Counted from the stretch's first letter, positions 16,012 to 24,478 are shown. The stretch: 64,000 nt of DNA from Kineothrix sp. IPX-CK (GCF_039134705.1 NZ_CP146256.1:744001-808000), one strand, 5' to 3'. Notes: generated from the letters alone by a model not told the origin. Program-made: numbers and translations.

Positions 16012-17238
16012 ATGAAGAAAAAAGTGTTAAGCTTACTGCTTTGCGCAACAATAGCCGGAACACTGCTGAGCGGCTGCGGTTCTGAAGCTTCAAGCGTGTC
16101 CGGTACCGGAGAAGTGGCAGAGTCGGGAACAAAAGAAGAGGACGCTGAAAAAAGCGCTCCCGCAGGAGAAGAAGATAAAGTGATAAGAATCGGCGTAATT
16201 TGTTCTATGACAGGCGGTTCGGCTATTTATGGCGAAGGTGCTCAGAATGCTGTTACAATGGCTGCAGAGGAGATCAACAGCAGCGACAGTGAGATTAAGG
16301 TGGAGATACTAAACGGCGGCAAGGTTGTCGATGATGCCAGTGATTCCAAGCAGGCAGTCAACGCCTATAACAGTCTTGAGCCCGAGGCGCCCGAAGCTGT
16401 AGTTGGTGCATTTTTCTCTTCCGTTACACTTCCGATGGCAGAACTGGCAAACGAGCAGGGAATGCTTCTGATGGCGACTGGAGCGACGAACTATAAGGTC
16501 ACTCAAGTTGGTCCTACAATATTCAGAGACTGTTTTATAGATCCGTATCAGGGTAAAATGGCGGCAGCGTTTGCCAAAGAGCAGGGGGTCAGCAAAGCAG
16601 CGATTATTTATGCGAAGGATGACGACTATTCCAACGGATTGAAGGATGCATTTGTAGAAAATGCGGAAGCTGCGGGCATTGAAATTGCATACACCGGAGA
16701 ATGCACCACAAAGGATACCGATTTTACTGCTCAGGTTTCCCAGGCAGTAGCCTCCGGGGCAGATTACCTGTTTTACCCATGCTTTCTGGATACTGTTCCT
16801 CTTCTGGTTCAACAGGCAAGGGATGCAGGCTTTGAAGGTATCATTATGGGTGGAGACGGATGGGATGGTTCCGATACGACTGGACTGGAAACCTATTTTG
16901 ACAATTGCTATTTTACGAACCATTATTCTTCTGAGGATACCTCGGAAGCAGTTCAGTCCTTTGTTACAAAATATACCGATACATATGGCGTTGAAAGCTT
17001 AAACGCATGTGCTGCACTTTACTACGATGCCATTTATATGCTGGTACAGGCGGCTGAACAGGGCGGAGGAACTGACACTGCTTCCCTCGTCAGCGGAATG
17101 ACAGGTATTACCTTTACCGGAGTAGGTGGAACCTTCACGCTTGATGAAAACGGCGATCCCGCTAAGAGCGTTGCAATTAATACATATGAAAATGGTGCTG
17201 TTAAGTGGTATAAGACACTTTCTCCTGAAGGAAATTAA
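16012..17238 (+). CDS. livK: Branched-chain-type amino acid ABC transporter binding lipoprotein
   Basis: A 408-residue lipoprotein with lipobox LSGC (Cys near residue 22), an acidic linker, and a type I periplasmic-binding fold opening with VIRIGVICSMTGGSAIYGEGAQNAVTMAAEEIN. AGGAGG (15997-16002) fixes the ATG at 16012. It feeds LivH-LivM-LivG-LivF encoded directly downstream. Liv-type binding proteins take leucine/isoleucine/valine but also many other amino acids, amides and short peptides. Given the neighbouring 5-oxoproline and D-glutamate operon, a glutamate-related ligand is possible but only inferred. A strong stem-loop follows the stop. Confidence 0.93.
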   Translation: MKKKVLSLLLCATIAGTLLSGCGSEASSVSGTGEVAESGTKEEDAEKSAPAGEEDKVIRIGVICSMTGGSAIYGEGAQNAVTMAAEEINSSDSEIKVEILNGGKVVDDASDSKQAVNAYNSLEPEAPEAVVGAFFSSVTLPMAELANEQGMLLMATGATNYKVTQVGPTIFRDCFIDPYQGKMAAAFAKEQGVSKAAIIYAKDDDYSNGLKDAFVENAEAAGIEIAYTGECTTKDTDFTAQVSQAVASGADYLFYPCFLDTVPLLVQQARDAGFEGIIMGGDGWDGSDTTGLETYFDNCYFTNHYSSEDTSEAVQSFVTKYTDTYGVESLNACAALYYDAIYMLVQAAEQGGGTDTASLVSGMTGITFTGVGGTFTLDENGDPAKSVAINTYENGAVKWYKTLSPEGN

Positions 17239-17269
17239 TAATGGATAACAATATTCACAGGTAACAGGA

Positions 17270-17303
17270 AGTAAAGGCATAAGCGGAAACTTATGCCTTT
17301 ACT
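17270..17303 (+). other. Stem-loop between livK and livH
   Basis: AGTAAAGGCATAAG (17270-17283) and CTTATGCCTTTACT (17290-17303) form a perfect 14-bp stem with a 6-base loop CGGAAA. No U-tract follows (ATATCAAAC). It matches the position and style of the hairpin at 4551, suggesting stabilisation of the binding-protein mRNA. Confidence 0.8.
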
Positions 17304-17357
17304 ATATCAAACAACCCTCAGACTGCGGGAATATAGAACGAAAGGAAGTGCAGGTAA

Positions 17358-18245
17358 GTGTCCTTATTTATACAAAGTATCATAAACGGGCTTAACCAGG
17401 GTGCCATTTACGCATTGATAGCACTGGGCTACACAATGGTATACGGTATTATCCGCATGATTAATTTTGCTCATGGAGACTTTATCATGGTCGGAGCGTA
17501 TTCGCTGTTTTATACGGTGCCCCTGATGATTAATTACGGTATGCCGGCATGGATGGCGGTCATAATTGCCATTGCGGTCTGCGTTACAGTAGGCGTTGCG
17601 GTAGAAATCATCGCATATAGGCCTGTGAGAGGAGCAGGTTCCATGTCTGCATTAATTACAGCACTGGCAATGAGCCTGTTTTTGGAGAATCTCGCCATGG
17701 TATTGTTCGGCGCTAATCCGAAATCCGTTCCGGCTATTTTTACGCTGCCTTCTATTGAGGTATTGGGAGCAAAATTGCAGTGGAAATATTTGCTGACGAT
17801 AAGTATAGGTATAATAATGATGGTGGGGCTGCAGCTGTTTGTAAAGAAAACAAAGCTTGGGAAGGCGATGCGTGCGGTGCCGCAGGATAAGGAAGCCTCG
17901 ACTCTGATGGGCATCAATGTAAATAAAATTATTACAACGACCTTCGCCATCGGTTCCGGGCTCGCAGCGGTAGCGGCACTTATGTACTGCTCAACTTATC
18001 CGAGATGTACGACGGATATGGGTTCCATGATGGGGCTTAAGGCATTTATAGCGGCTGTTTTGGGCGGTATCGGGAGCATACCGGGAGCTATGGTAGGAGG
18101 TATTATCGTGGGGCTGGTTGAGATTTTTGTAAAAGTCTATATCGCTCCGGGCTGGTATGAGGCAATCACATACAGTCTTTTAATTTTTGTTTTATTGATT
18201 AAGCCGACCGGCATTATGGGTAAGAATGCCGGAGAGAAAGTGTAG
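17358..18245 (+). CDS. livH: Amino acid ABC transporter permease LivH
   Basis: A 295-residue membrane protein with about eight hydrophobic segments. The start FIQSIINGLNQGAIYALIALGYTMVYGIIRMINFAHGDFIMVGAY is the LivH signature, and the ATPase-docking loop includes GKAMRAVPQDKEASTLMGINVNKII (about 170-195). GTG 17358 is used as start; AAGGAAG is upstream and no better ATG exists before the first membrane segment. It pairs with LivM to form the channel. Confidence 0.93.
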   Translation: MSLFIQSIINGLNQGAIYALIALGYTMVYGIIRMINFAHGDFIMVGAYSLFYTVPLMINYGMPAWMAVIIAIAVCVTVGVAVEIIAYRPVRGAGSMSALITALAMSLFLENLAMVLFGANPKSVPAIFTLPSIEVLGAKLQWKYLLTISIGIIMMVGLQLFVKKTKLGKAMRAVPQDKEASTLMGINVNKIITTTFAIGSGLAAVAALMYCSTYPRCTTDMGSMMGLKAFIAAVLGGIGSIPGAMVGGIIVGLVEIFVKVYIAPGWYEAITYSLLIFVLLIKPTGIMGKNAGEKV

Positions 18246-19268
18246 GTGAGCTGGATGCCAAAAAGCAAAAAATTATCTTATATTATAAATGTGATCGGTA
18301 TTCTGGTGTTGTTCATAGGTCTGTACGGCTTGTTCCAGTCGAATGTATTAGGCACCAGGACATCTTACATTAAAGGTATTTTTACTACGGCCTGTTATAC
18401 GATTATTCTGGTGACTTCCTTAAACCTCCTGGTGGGATTTATGGGTGAATTTTCTCTTGGTCATGCGGGATTTATGTCGGTGGGCGCCTATGCTTCTGCT
18501 ATTTTGACCAATTCGCTTTATGACTACGGGATGCCGAAGCTTTTGCTGTTTATCATTGCGCTTCTTGTCGGAGGAGCCGCAGCCGCATGTATGGGTGTCC
18601 TTGTGGGCATACCGGCGCTCAGACTGAGAGGCGACTATCTCGCTATTGTAACAGTAGCCTTTGCGGAAATTATCCGGGTTGCATTTTGTAATTTTGCAGT
18701 TACCGGTTCCGGGCGTACTATGAGCGGTATTGCCAAGCTTTCGGATTTTTACTGGTGCTACTGGGCTATGGTGATCTGTGTTGCAGTGATGTATATGTAT
18801 ACCCGCTCCCGCTTCGGCAGGACAGTCATTGCCATAAGGGAAGATTATATTGCAGCCAGTGCAAGCGGAATTAATGTTACATATTATAAGGTGCTGAACT
18901 TTACGATTTCAGCTTTTTTTGCGGGAATCGGGGGAGCGATGTACGCGCATTATATGACGGCGATGATCCCCACTAATTTTAACTTCATGTATTCTGCGGA
19001 AATGCTGACGGAGGTTATAATCGGCGGCACCGGCTCTCTAACCGGTTCGATTATCGGAGCGGCTTTTCTATCGGCACTGCCCGAGGCCATGCGTCAGTTT
19101 TCTATTTACCGGATACTGGCTTATTCCGTTGTCCTTGTATTAGTCATGATTTTCAAGCCGGGAGGAATCTTCGGCACATGGGAGTTCTCCCTTACCAGAC
19201 TGATTGGAAAGGTTGCAGCCTTTATAAAAGCCCCTCATGCCAGAAAAGGAGGAAATGCCTATGAGTAA
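18246..19268 (+). CDS. livM: Amino acid ABC transporter permease LivM
   Basis: A 340-residue membrane protein of the LivM family: NLLVGFMGEFSLGHAGFMSVGAYASAIL (about 62-90) and the docking loop GRTVIAIREDYIAASASGINVTYYKVL (about 192-218). The GTG at 18246 directly abuts the livH stop; ATG 18255 in frame, just after AGGTGAG, is an equally good start. The 3' end overlaps livG by 8 bases, indicating translational coupling. Confidence 0.92.
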   Translation: MSWMPKSKKLSYIINVIGILVLFIGLYGLFQSNVLGTRTSYIKGIFTTACYTIILVTSLNLLVGFMGEFSLGHAGFMSVGAYASAILTNSLYDYGMPKLLLFIIALLVGGAAAACMGVLVGIPALRLRGDYLAIVTVAFAEIIRVAFCNFAVTGSGRTMSGIAKLSDFYWCYWAMVICVAVMYMYTRSRFGRTVIAIREDYIAASASGINVTYYKVLNFTISAFFAGIGGAMYAHYMTAMIPTNFNFMYSAEMLTEVIIGGTGSLTGSIIGAAFLSALPEAMRQFSIYRILAYSVVLVLVMIFKPGGIFGTWEFSLTRLIGKVAAFIKAPHARKGGNAYE

Positions 19269-20067
19269 GGAAATAAAAGAGGTACCGGTCTTAAGAGTAC
19301 AGAATCTGGGAATTACCTTTGGCGGCCTGAAAGCGGTCGATTCATTTAGCATTGACATTGGGAAAAGTGAGTTTGTTGGATTGATCGGTCCCAATGGTGC
19401 CGGAAAAACTACGGTGTTTAATCTTCTTACGGGTGTGTATATGCCGACAGAAGGATCTTTTTATCTCGAAGGTCAGAAGATGAATGGGAAGAAAACACAT
19501 CAGGTAGTGGCAGCCGGAATATCCAGAACCTTTCAGAATATCCGTTTGTTTAAAAAAATGACGGTAATTGAAAATGTAATGGTCACAATGAATATGCATA
19601 TGTCTTATTCGCTTGTCTCATCAATCTTCAGGCTTCCCAAGTATTGGAAACAAGAAGAAGAAGCAAGGAAGAAGGCATTAGAGTTATTGGATATTGTCAA
19701 TTTAAAGGATAAAGCGGATATTACAGCCGAAAATCTTCCGTATGGGCAGCAGAGGAGATTGGAAATTGCCAGAGCATTGGGAACGGGAATGAAGCTTCTT
19801 CTTTTAGACGAACCGGCTGCGGGAATGAATCCTACCGAGACCTCGGAGCTGTTAGATATCATCAATGTTATCCGTACAAAATTTAATATTTCCATTCTTT
19901 TGATCGAGCATGATATGAGCCTTGTCATGAAGGTATGTGAGAGGATACAGGTCATTGATTATGGAGTAACGATCGCTTCCGGCACACCGGAGGAGATTGC
20001 GAATAATCCGAAAGTGATTGAGGCATATCTTGGGAAGGATGAAGAGGAAGGGGTGGCACTATGTTAG
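19261..20067 (+). CDS. livG: Amino acid ABC transporter ATPase LivG
   Basis: A 268-residue ATP-binding subunit: Walker A GPNGAGKT, Q-loop in ISRTFQNIRLF, signature PYGQQRRLEIARAL, Walker B LLLLDEPAAGMNPTE, and switch His in LLIEHDMSLV. The LivG-specific insertion after the Q loop (MTVIENVMVTMNMHMSYS...) is present. ATG 19261 lies 8 bases after AAAGGAGG. The gene overlaps livM and livF at its two ends, so the five genes form one transcript. Confidence 0.95.
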   Translation: MSKEIKEVPVLRVQNLGITFGGLKAVDSFSIDIGKSEFVGLIGPNGAGKTTVFNLLTGVYMPTEGSFYLEGQKMNGKKTHQVVAAGISRTFQNIRLFKKMTVIENVMVTMNMHMSYSLVSSIFRLPKYWKQEEEARKKALELLDIVNLKDKADITAENLPYGQQRRLEIARALGTGMKLLLLDEPAAGMNPTETSELLDIINVIRTKFNISILLIEHDMSLVMKVCERIQVIDYGVTIASGTPEEIANNPKVIEAYLGKDEEEGVALC

Positions 20068-20765
20068 AGTTAAAGGATTTGAACGTAAGCTATGGCGCTA
20101 TCCATGCTATCTATGATGTCAGCCTGACTGTGAATGACGGAGAGATTGTTTCGTTGATTGGAGCGAACGGTGCGGGAAAAACAACAATCCTTCATACGAT
20201 TACCGGGTTAAAGAAATCCATGAATGGCAGCATCGTATATAACGGAAACGACCTGACTAAAATAGAGCCCAGTAAAATTATTACGCTGGGCATGGCCCAT
20301 GTCCCCGAGGGACGCCATATCTTTCCGGCAATGACGGTAGGAGAAAATCTGGAGATGGGAGCTTATATCAGAAATGATAAGGACGGTATTCAAACGTCAG
20401 TGAAAGAAGTATTTGAAAGGTTTCCGAGATTAAAGGAGAGAAGAAAGCAGCTTGCGGGAACGCTGTCAGGAGGCGAACAGCAGATGCTTGCTGTAGGACG
20501 CGCGCTGATGAGCAGACCGAATATCATTTTAATGGATGAGCCGTCCATGGGACTTTCTCCTCTTCTTGTAAAAGAAATATTTAATATCATTAAGGAAGTG
20601 CATAAGCAGGGAATCACGGTTCTGCTTGTGGAACAGAATGCTAAAATGGCATTATCCATAGCAGATAGGGCATACGTTTTGGAAACAGGGCATATTTCCA
20701 TGAGCGGGGAAGCAAAAGAACTGCTTAACGATGAAAAAGTCAAAAAGGCATATCTTGGATTATGA
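20061..20765 (+). CDS. livF: Amino acid ABC transporter ATPase LivF
   Basis: A 234-residue ATPase with Walker A GANGAGKT, the LivF phrase MAHVPEGRHIFPAMTVGENLEMGAY, signature LSGGEQQMLAVGRAL, Walker B IILMDEPSMGLSP and LLVEQNAKMAL. It starts within the last codons of livG (7-base overlap). Its 3' end overlaps the convergent yeiH-like gene by 26 bases, so no terminator can lie between them. Confidence 0.95.
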   Translation: MLELKDLNVSYGAIHAIYDVSLTVNDGEIVSLIGANGAGKTTILHTITGLKKSMNGSIVYNGNDLTKIEPSKIITLGMAHVPEGRHIFPAMTVGENLEMGAYIRNDKDGIQTSVKEVFERFPRLKERRKQLAGTLSGGEQQMLAVGRALMSRPNIILMDEPSMGLSPLLVKEIFNIIKEVHKQGITVLLVEQNAKMALSIADRAYVLETGHISMSGEAKELLNDEKVKKAYLGL

Positions 20766-21741
20766 TTAACTGTGCAAGCAGAGACGTTACAGCCAGTACG
20801 GCCCAACAGCTTAATCCCAGTACGATTGGCTTCCAGCCGTTTTTTACAAGTGATATCAGGTTTGTATTAAGGCCAATTGCTGCCATAGCCATAACGATAA
20901 CGTATTTCCCTGCTCTTGCCAAGAATGTGCCTGCAACTGCAGGCAGTGGCAAAAATGTACTGATTACAGAGGCGGCGACAAATCCTAATACAAACCATGG
21001 GAATATTTCTGCTATCTGATACTTCGCTCCGTCTGTATGCGAATCCCGCTTTGCGGTATGCAGTGCCAGTACAAGAGTGACGGGTATGATCATCAGGGTT
21101 CGGGTCAGCTTCACAATTACAGCGAGGTTTCCCGCCTCATTGCTGAAGGAATAGCCGGCAGCGACCACAGAAGATGTGTCATTGATGGCAGTGCCCGCCC
21201 ATAAGCCAAAATGATAATCGGTCATATGAAGAACATGTCCCAGGAAGGGAAAGAGGAATGCGGCTATAACGTTAAAGAAAAATATTGTTGAGATGGAGCG
21301 CGCCACATCCTCCTCCTTGGCACGAATGACCGGTGAGGCAGCAGCAATAGCGGAACCTCCGCAAATCGCAGTGCCTACCCCGATTAAAATATTCGTATCC
21401 CTGTCGATCTTTAACAGCCTTCCAAAGTAAAAAGCAGCGAGGAAGGTTGCAGTCAAAGTAAAGACCATTAATAGAAGCGTCTCCCGGCCCGTCTGAAAAA
21501 CCTGAAATAAATTCATGTCAAATCCCAGCAGAATAATAGAATATTGCAGCAGTTTTTTAGAGGTATATTTCACTCCCTCTGAAAGTACTGCCGGTCTTTT
21601 CCATAGGGACAGCATCATACCAAACAGAATGCCCAGTACAGGGCTTCCGATAATGGGAAACCGATTGCCGATTATCCAGGCAGGAAAAGCAATTACAGCA
21701 GAAAGTGCTATTCCGGGTAACTTATCTTTTATTGCATTCAT
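20740..21741 (-). CDS. YeiH/YeeL family membrane protein, putative sulfate/anion exporter
   Basis: A 333-residue protein with about nine to ten hydrophobic segments of the UPF0324/YeiH family. Typical phrases are FGRLLKIDRDTNILIGVGTAICGGSAIAAASPVI and WAGTAINDTSSVVAAGYSFS, and the end is near TNLISLVKNGWKPIVLGLSCW. The start at 21741 follows AAAGGAGT on the minus strand; the frame runs further upstream without a site. Family members are annotated as putative sulfate exporters, with limited direct proof. A LysR-family regulator is transcribed divergently 477 bases away, the same layout as yeiH-yeiE in enterobacteria. Confidence 0.88.
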   Translation of the reverse strand: MNAIKDKLPGIALSAVIAFPAWIIGNRFPIIGSPVLGILFGMMLSLWKRPAVLSEGVKYTSKKLLQYSIILLGFDMNLFQVFQTGRETLLLMVFTLTATFLAAFYFGRLLKIDRDTNILIGVGTAICGGSAIAAASPVIRAKEEDVARSISTIFFFNVIAAFLFPFLGHVLHMTDYHFGLWAGTAINDTSSVVAAGYSFSNEAGNLAVIVKLTRTLMIIPVTLVLALHTAKRDSHTDGAKYQIAEIFPWFVLGFVAASVISTFLPLPAVAGTFLARAGKYVIVMAMAAIGLNTNLISLVKNGWKPIVLGLSCWAVLAVTSLLAQLIIIQDMPF

Positions 21742-21792
21742 TTTAATACTCCTTTTTGGGTTATCGTTCACTCCGTTCTCAGTAATGTCCGG

Positions 21793-22056
21793 CAAATGGA
21801 CTTTTTACAAACTTTTACGGGCAATCGAATCCGAAGCAAAAGAACGACTGTGCCTATGAAAATATTTAGAAGTTCTTTCTTTGAATAGTCAGGCCATAAC
21901 AGAAAACAAAACTGTTTGAGCGCAGCGAGTTTTTTGTTTTCTGTTATGCTTGGCTTGACTATTCAGAGAATTAGAACTTCTTATATATTTGAATTCGAAG
22001 CGGGAGTCTTTTGCTTCGGATTCGATTGCCTTTGATATCTGAAAGAAGTCCATTTG
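21793..22056. repeat. 264-bp nested imperfect palindrome (MITE/REP-like element)
   Basis: The left half 21793-21915 and the right half to 22056 are collinear reverse complements. Matching blocks in order from outside in are CAAATGGACTT (21793), GGCAATCGAATCCGAAGC plus AAAAGA (21820-21843; right copy 22008-22030), AGAAGTTCT (21869; right 21974-21982), TGAATAGTCA (21882; right 21955-21964), and CATAACAGAAAACAAAA (21895-21911; right 21932-21947). The centre contains TTTGAGCGCAGCGAG. No open frame is present, so it is non-coding. It lies between yeiH and the LysR gene and would form one very long RNA or DNA hairpin. Confidence 0.75.
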
Positions 22057-22063
22057 TAGGCCA

Positions 22064-22094
22064 GTTGCTGTGAGGAGTGAACAGTAACTTTTTT
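22064..22094 (+). repeat. Dispersed hairpin repeat, copy 2, with U-tract
   Basis: GTTGCTGT (22064-22071) and ACAGTAAC (22081-22088) form a stem, followed by six T. It shares the GTGAACAGTAAC text with the element at 8027-8053. Next to the palindrome at 21793, it could terminate transcripts crossing that element. Confidence 0.55.
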
Positions 22095-22127
22095 AGTTAG
22101 AAATTATTACGAGGTTTACTATATACC

Positions 22128-22156
22128 TTGACTTGGCATTAGTAAAACAATATAAT
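22128..22156 (+). promoter_or_regulatory. Promoter for the LysR family gene
   Basis: TTGACT at 22128-22133 and TATAAT at 22151-22156 with a 17-base spacer. A CATTAG (22137) / CTAATG (22182) inverted pair brackets the start region and may be an autoregulatory LysR site. Confidence 0.7.
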
Positions 22157-22217
22157 TTTATTATAGTAATAAGTAAATGCTAATGGTTTATTAACAGATA
22201 GTCAGGAGGCGGATGAA

Positions 22218-23114
22218 ATGACGTTTCGCCATTTTCAGATTTTTATTGCAGTTTGCGACACGATGAACATGACTGCTGCGGCCCGCAAACTGTACATGTC
22301 ACAATCCGCAGTCAGCCAGGCTGTTGGGGAAATGGAACGGCATTATGATGTGCGTTTGTTTGAACGTTTGTCCAAAAAGCTGTATCTTACACAGGCGGGG
22401 GAACAGCTTATAGGCTATGCCCGCCATATTATCCGGGTGAATTTGGACGCAGAGCAGAATATGCGCGACTTGAGTGAGAACGAGGTTGTGCGTATCGGAG
22501 CGAGCGTAACGATTGGGACATGTGTGCTGCCGGGGCTCACATCAGAGATTATGCGGACATATCCTCAGCTTACATTGAAGGTCGAGATAGGGAATACGGA
22601 GCAGGTGAAGAAATTGCTTTTCCAAGATAAGCTGGACATAGGCCTTGTGGAAGGCGACGTAGATTCGGAGGATCTGATAAATTCCCCTTTTATGCGGGAT
22701 ACCTTAGTGTTGATCTGCGCGAAAAGCCATCCTTTTGCCATGCGCAGCAGTATCAACTCACGGGAGATGGAGCAGGAAAATTTTATTCTGCGGGAAGTCG
22801 GAAGCGGAACGCGTAAGATTTTTGAAGATAAGATGAAAGAAAAGCAGCTTCATTGGAATTGCACATGGACATGCAGCAATGCGGACTCTATCAAAGCAGC
22901 AGTTGCTGAAGGGATCGGCATTTCTGTCATATCAAAACGCTATGTCACAGCAGAAGCGGAGGCGGGGATACTCTGCATGGTCGATATTGACGATCTCGTC
23001 TTTGAGCGCGATTTTAAAGTGATTTACCATAAAAACAAGTATTTGACCCATTCCATGAATTGTTTTATAAATGTCTGCAACCATCGCTTGGCAAGGTCAC
23101 ACACGGTCGGATAA
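22218..23114 (+). CDS. LysR family transcriptional regulator (YeiE/CysB-like)
   Basis: A 298-residue regulator. Residues 1-60 are the LysR helix-turn-helix (FQIFIAVCDTMNMTAAARKLYMSQSAVSQAVGEMERHY); residues about 90-290 form the type 2 periplasmic-binding effector domain. ATG 22218 follows AGGAGG. The divergent yeiH-type exporter gene is its likely target, by analogy with the yeiE-yeiH pair. Effector unknown. Confidence 0.9.
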   Translation: MTFRHFQIFIAVCDTMNMTAAARKLYMSQSAVSQAVGEMERHYDVRLFERLSKKLYLTQAGEQLIGYARHIIRVNLDAEQNMRDLSENEVVRIGASVTIGTCVLPGLTSEIMRTYPQLTLKVEIGNTEQVKKLLFQDKLDIGLVEGDVDSEDLINSPFMRDTLVLICAKSHPFAMRSSINSREMEQENFILREVGSGTRKIFEDKMKEKQLHWNCTWTCSNADSIKAAVAEGIGISVISKRYVTAEAEAGILCMVDIDDLVFERDFKVIYHKNKYLTHSMNCFINVCNHRLARSHTVG

Positions 23115-23220
23115 GGTCACATTAAATAACAGTTTTGTTCCTATTGCTTGTGAAAACTGGTAAAAAGGACATTTGACACCCTAATTCTATTTAAGCCAGG
23201 GTAAAAAGGAGTGAAGAGGC

Positions 23221-23586
23221 ATGGAGAATAAAAAAATCTTTGTATATCCGCATATCGATATGAAGAAAACCGGCAGCTGGCTGCGTTGTATATGCAAGCA
23301 GCGGCGGGTTTCTGTGAGAGATTTGCAGGAGGCACTCCACATTTCTTCTAATCAGGCGATCTACGATTGGTTTAACGGGAAGACTCTGCCGTCATTGGAC
23401 AACTTTTATGCTTTGAGCAAGCTGCTGAAGATTTCCATGGAGAAACTGATTATTGCCGACCGGTTCACACAGGTGTGCTATCTTCTGGATTCTGTGAAAG
23501 AAGATAAACAAAGTTATAGATTAATAACCTATTATTTCCTTGTCTCCAAGACATACTTGGATGACATGCATCGTCATTCTCTGTAA
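23221..23586 (+). CDS. XRE-type helix-turn-helix protein
   Basis: A 121-residue protein. Residues about 15-75 contain an XRE-like helix-turn-helix: MKKTGSWLRCICKQRRVSVRDLQEALHISSNQAIYDWFNGKTLPSLDNFYALSKLL, the usual 'stay/act on schedule' pattern of Cro/CI proteins. The C-terminal 45 residues are short and not recognisable as a sensor domain. It is followed 34 bases later by the unknown protein at 23621. Targets unknown. Confidence 0.78.
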   Translation: MENKKIFVYPHIDMKKTGSWLRCICKQRRVSVRDLQEALHISSNQAIYDWFNGKTLPSLDNFYALSKLLKISMEKLIIADRFTQVCYLLDSVKEDKQSYRLITYYFLVSKTYLDDMHRHSL

Positions 23587-23620
23587 AATCATTTTATCGA
23601 ACAAATAGGAGGTAAATGTG

Positions 23621-24277
23621 ATGGCGGAGAGAATGTTGGTGACGCAAGCTCTTGATGAGAGGGATTTGCTGGTAAAGAAGATTGGGGATAGGATTCGGAA
23701 TGCGAGTTTTGTCGATACGGTAAAACACAACGAGCGAATGGTGTATGACAGCCGTTTGACACGGGAAGATTTTGCAAAGCAGGCTGAGTCTGCTTATCAG
23801 CAGATTATTGATTTGATTGACCGGTATCAAAAAATTGATGCGGCAATTGTCAATTCCAATGCAAATACATGGATCGATACTCCTTACGGCAGGTATACGA
23901 TACAGAGCTCTTTAGCGCTCCGCAGTCGTCTGAGGGATACAGGAATATACGAAGAGGCGGATTTTGAGGGACACTTGTGTGAGAAGATGCTTGAGGAATA
24001 CCAATTGAGAATTCAGTTTATTGAAAATAAGAATGAGAAATTACAGGATGCGGCGGAAGAAATGCGATTAAGTATTCTTGGAAGGGAAAGTAAGGAGAAA
24101 GATGAAAGGCCGCTGGAGGTGGTAGAAGTCTATGTAAAGGAAAACACCACGGAACTGGTGGACCCCCTGGGAATCCAAAAGAAGATTGCCGATATTTCGG
24201 AGAAGAAAGATGTCCTGCTAAAAGAATTGGATACTAAAATTAAAGTTTCAAATGCTACTACGTTTATTGAAATATAG
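23621..24277 (+). CDS. Coiled-coil protein of unknown function (DIP1984/DUF6847-like layout)
   Basis: A 218-residue soluble protein with no signal peptide or membrane segment. It is mostly helical: LVTQALDERDLLVKKIGDRIRNASFVDTV at the start, an 'AIVNSNANTWI' central phrase, and the closing LGIQKKIADISEKKDVLLKELDTKIKVSNATTFIEI. This order (start 'aL.eR..L.kkI..', middle 'd..Ivn.N..T', end 'ld.~i...N..t') resembles the DIP1984 and DUF6847 hypothetical families, but I cannot confirm the membership by search. ATG 23621 is 8 bases after AGGAGGT. It is probably co-transcribed with the XRE gene before it. Function unknown. Confidence 0.65.
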   Translation: MAERMLVTQALDERDLLVKKIGDRIRNASFVDTVKHNERMVYDSRLTREDFAKQAESAYQQIIDLIDRYQKIDAAIVNSNANTWIDTPYGRYTIQSSLALRSRLRDTGIYEEADFEGHLCEKMLEEYQLRIQFIENKNEKLQDAAEEMRLSILGRESKEKDERPLEVVEVYVKENTTELVDPLGIQKKIADISEKKDVLLKELDTKIKVSNATTFIEI

Positions 24278-24330
24278 TATGACAGAGATTTATGGCAAAA
24301 TTTTGATGATAAAAATCTTATAGTGATTCA

Positions 24331-24372
24331 AGTCTATGAATATATCGGCCTGATATTTTCATAGGCTTTTTT
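24331..24372 (+). terminator. Rho-independent terminator
   Basis: AGTCTATGAA (24331-24340) pairs with TTCATAGGCT (24358-24367), one G-U pair, followed by TTTTT. It ends the XRE/unknown-protein transcript. Confidence 0.75.
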
Positions 24373-24449
24373 AATTGTTCCATTCTAATCTCCGTACTTT
24401 TCGCACTAATCTCCGGTTGCGGAAGGGCGTGGCTTCAAGATCATTTTAA

Positions 24450-24478
24450 TTGACAGCGGAAAAAGTATATTATATACT
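24450..24478 (+). promoter_or_regulatory. Promoter of the methyltransferase-TetR-MutS-like operon
   Basis: Consensus TTGACA at 24450-24455, a 17-base spacer, and TATACT at 24473-24478. The start would be near 24485, giving a leader of about 120 bases that contains a CTTGCT...AGCAAG inverted repeat (24547-24574). Confidence 0.75.
24464..24478. promoter_or_regulatory. Palindromic operator on the -10 box (TetR candidate)
   Basis: AGTATAT-T-ATATACT is a perfect 7-1-7 palindrome covering the end of the spacer and the whole -10 element. A repressor bound here would exclude RNA polymerase. The TetR regulator encoded second in the operon is the obvious candidate. Confidence 0.55.

Noticed and set aside
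21793..22056. Insertion sequence remnant with a transposase gene
   Set aside because: No open frame of useful length and no transposase motif; the element is palindromic throughout.
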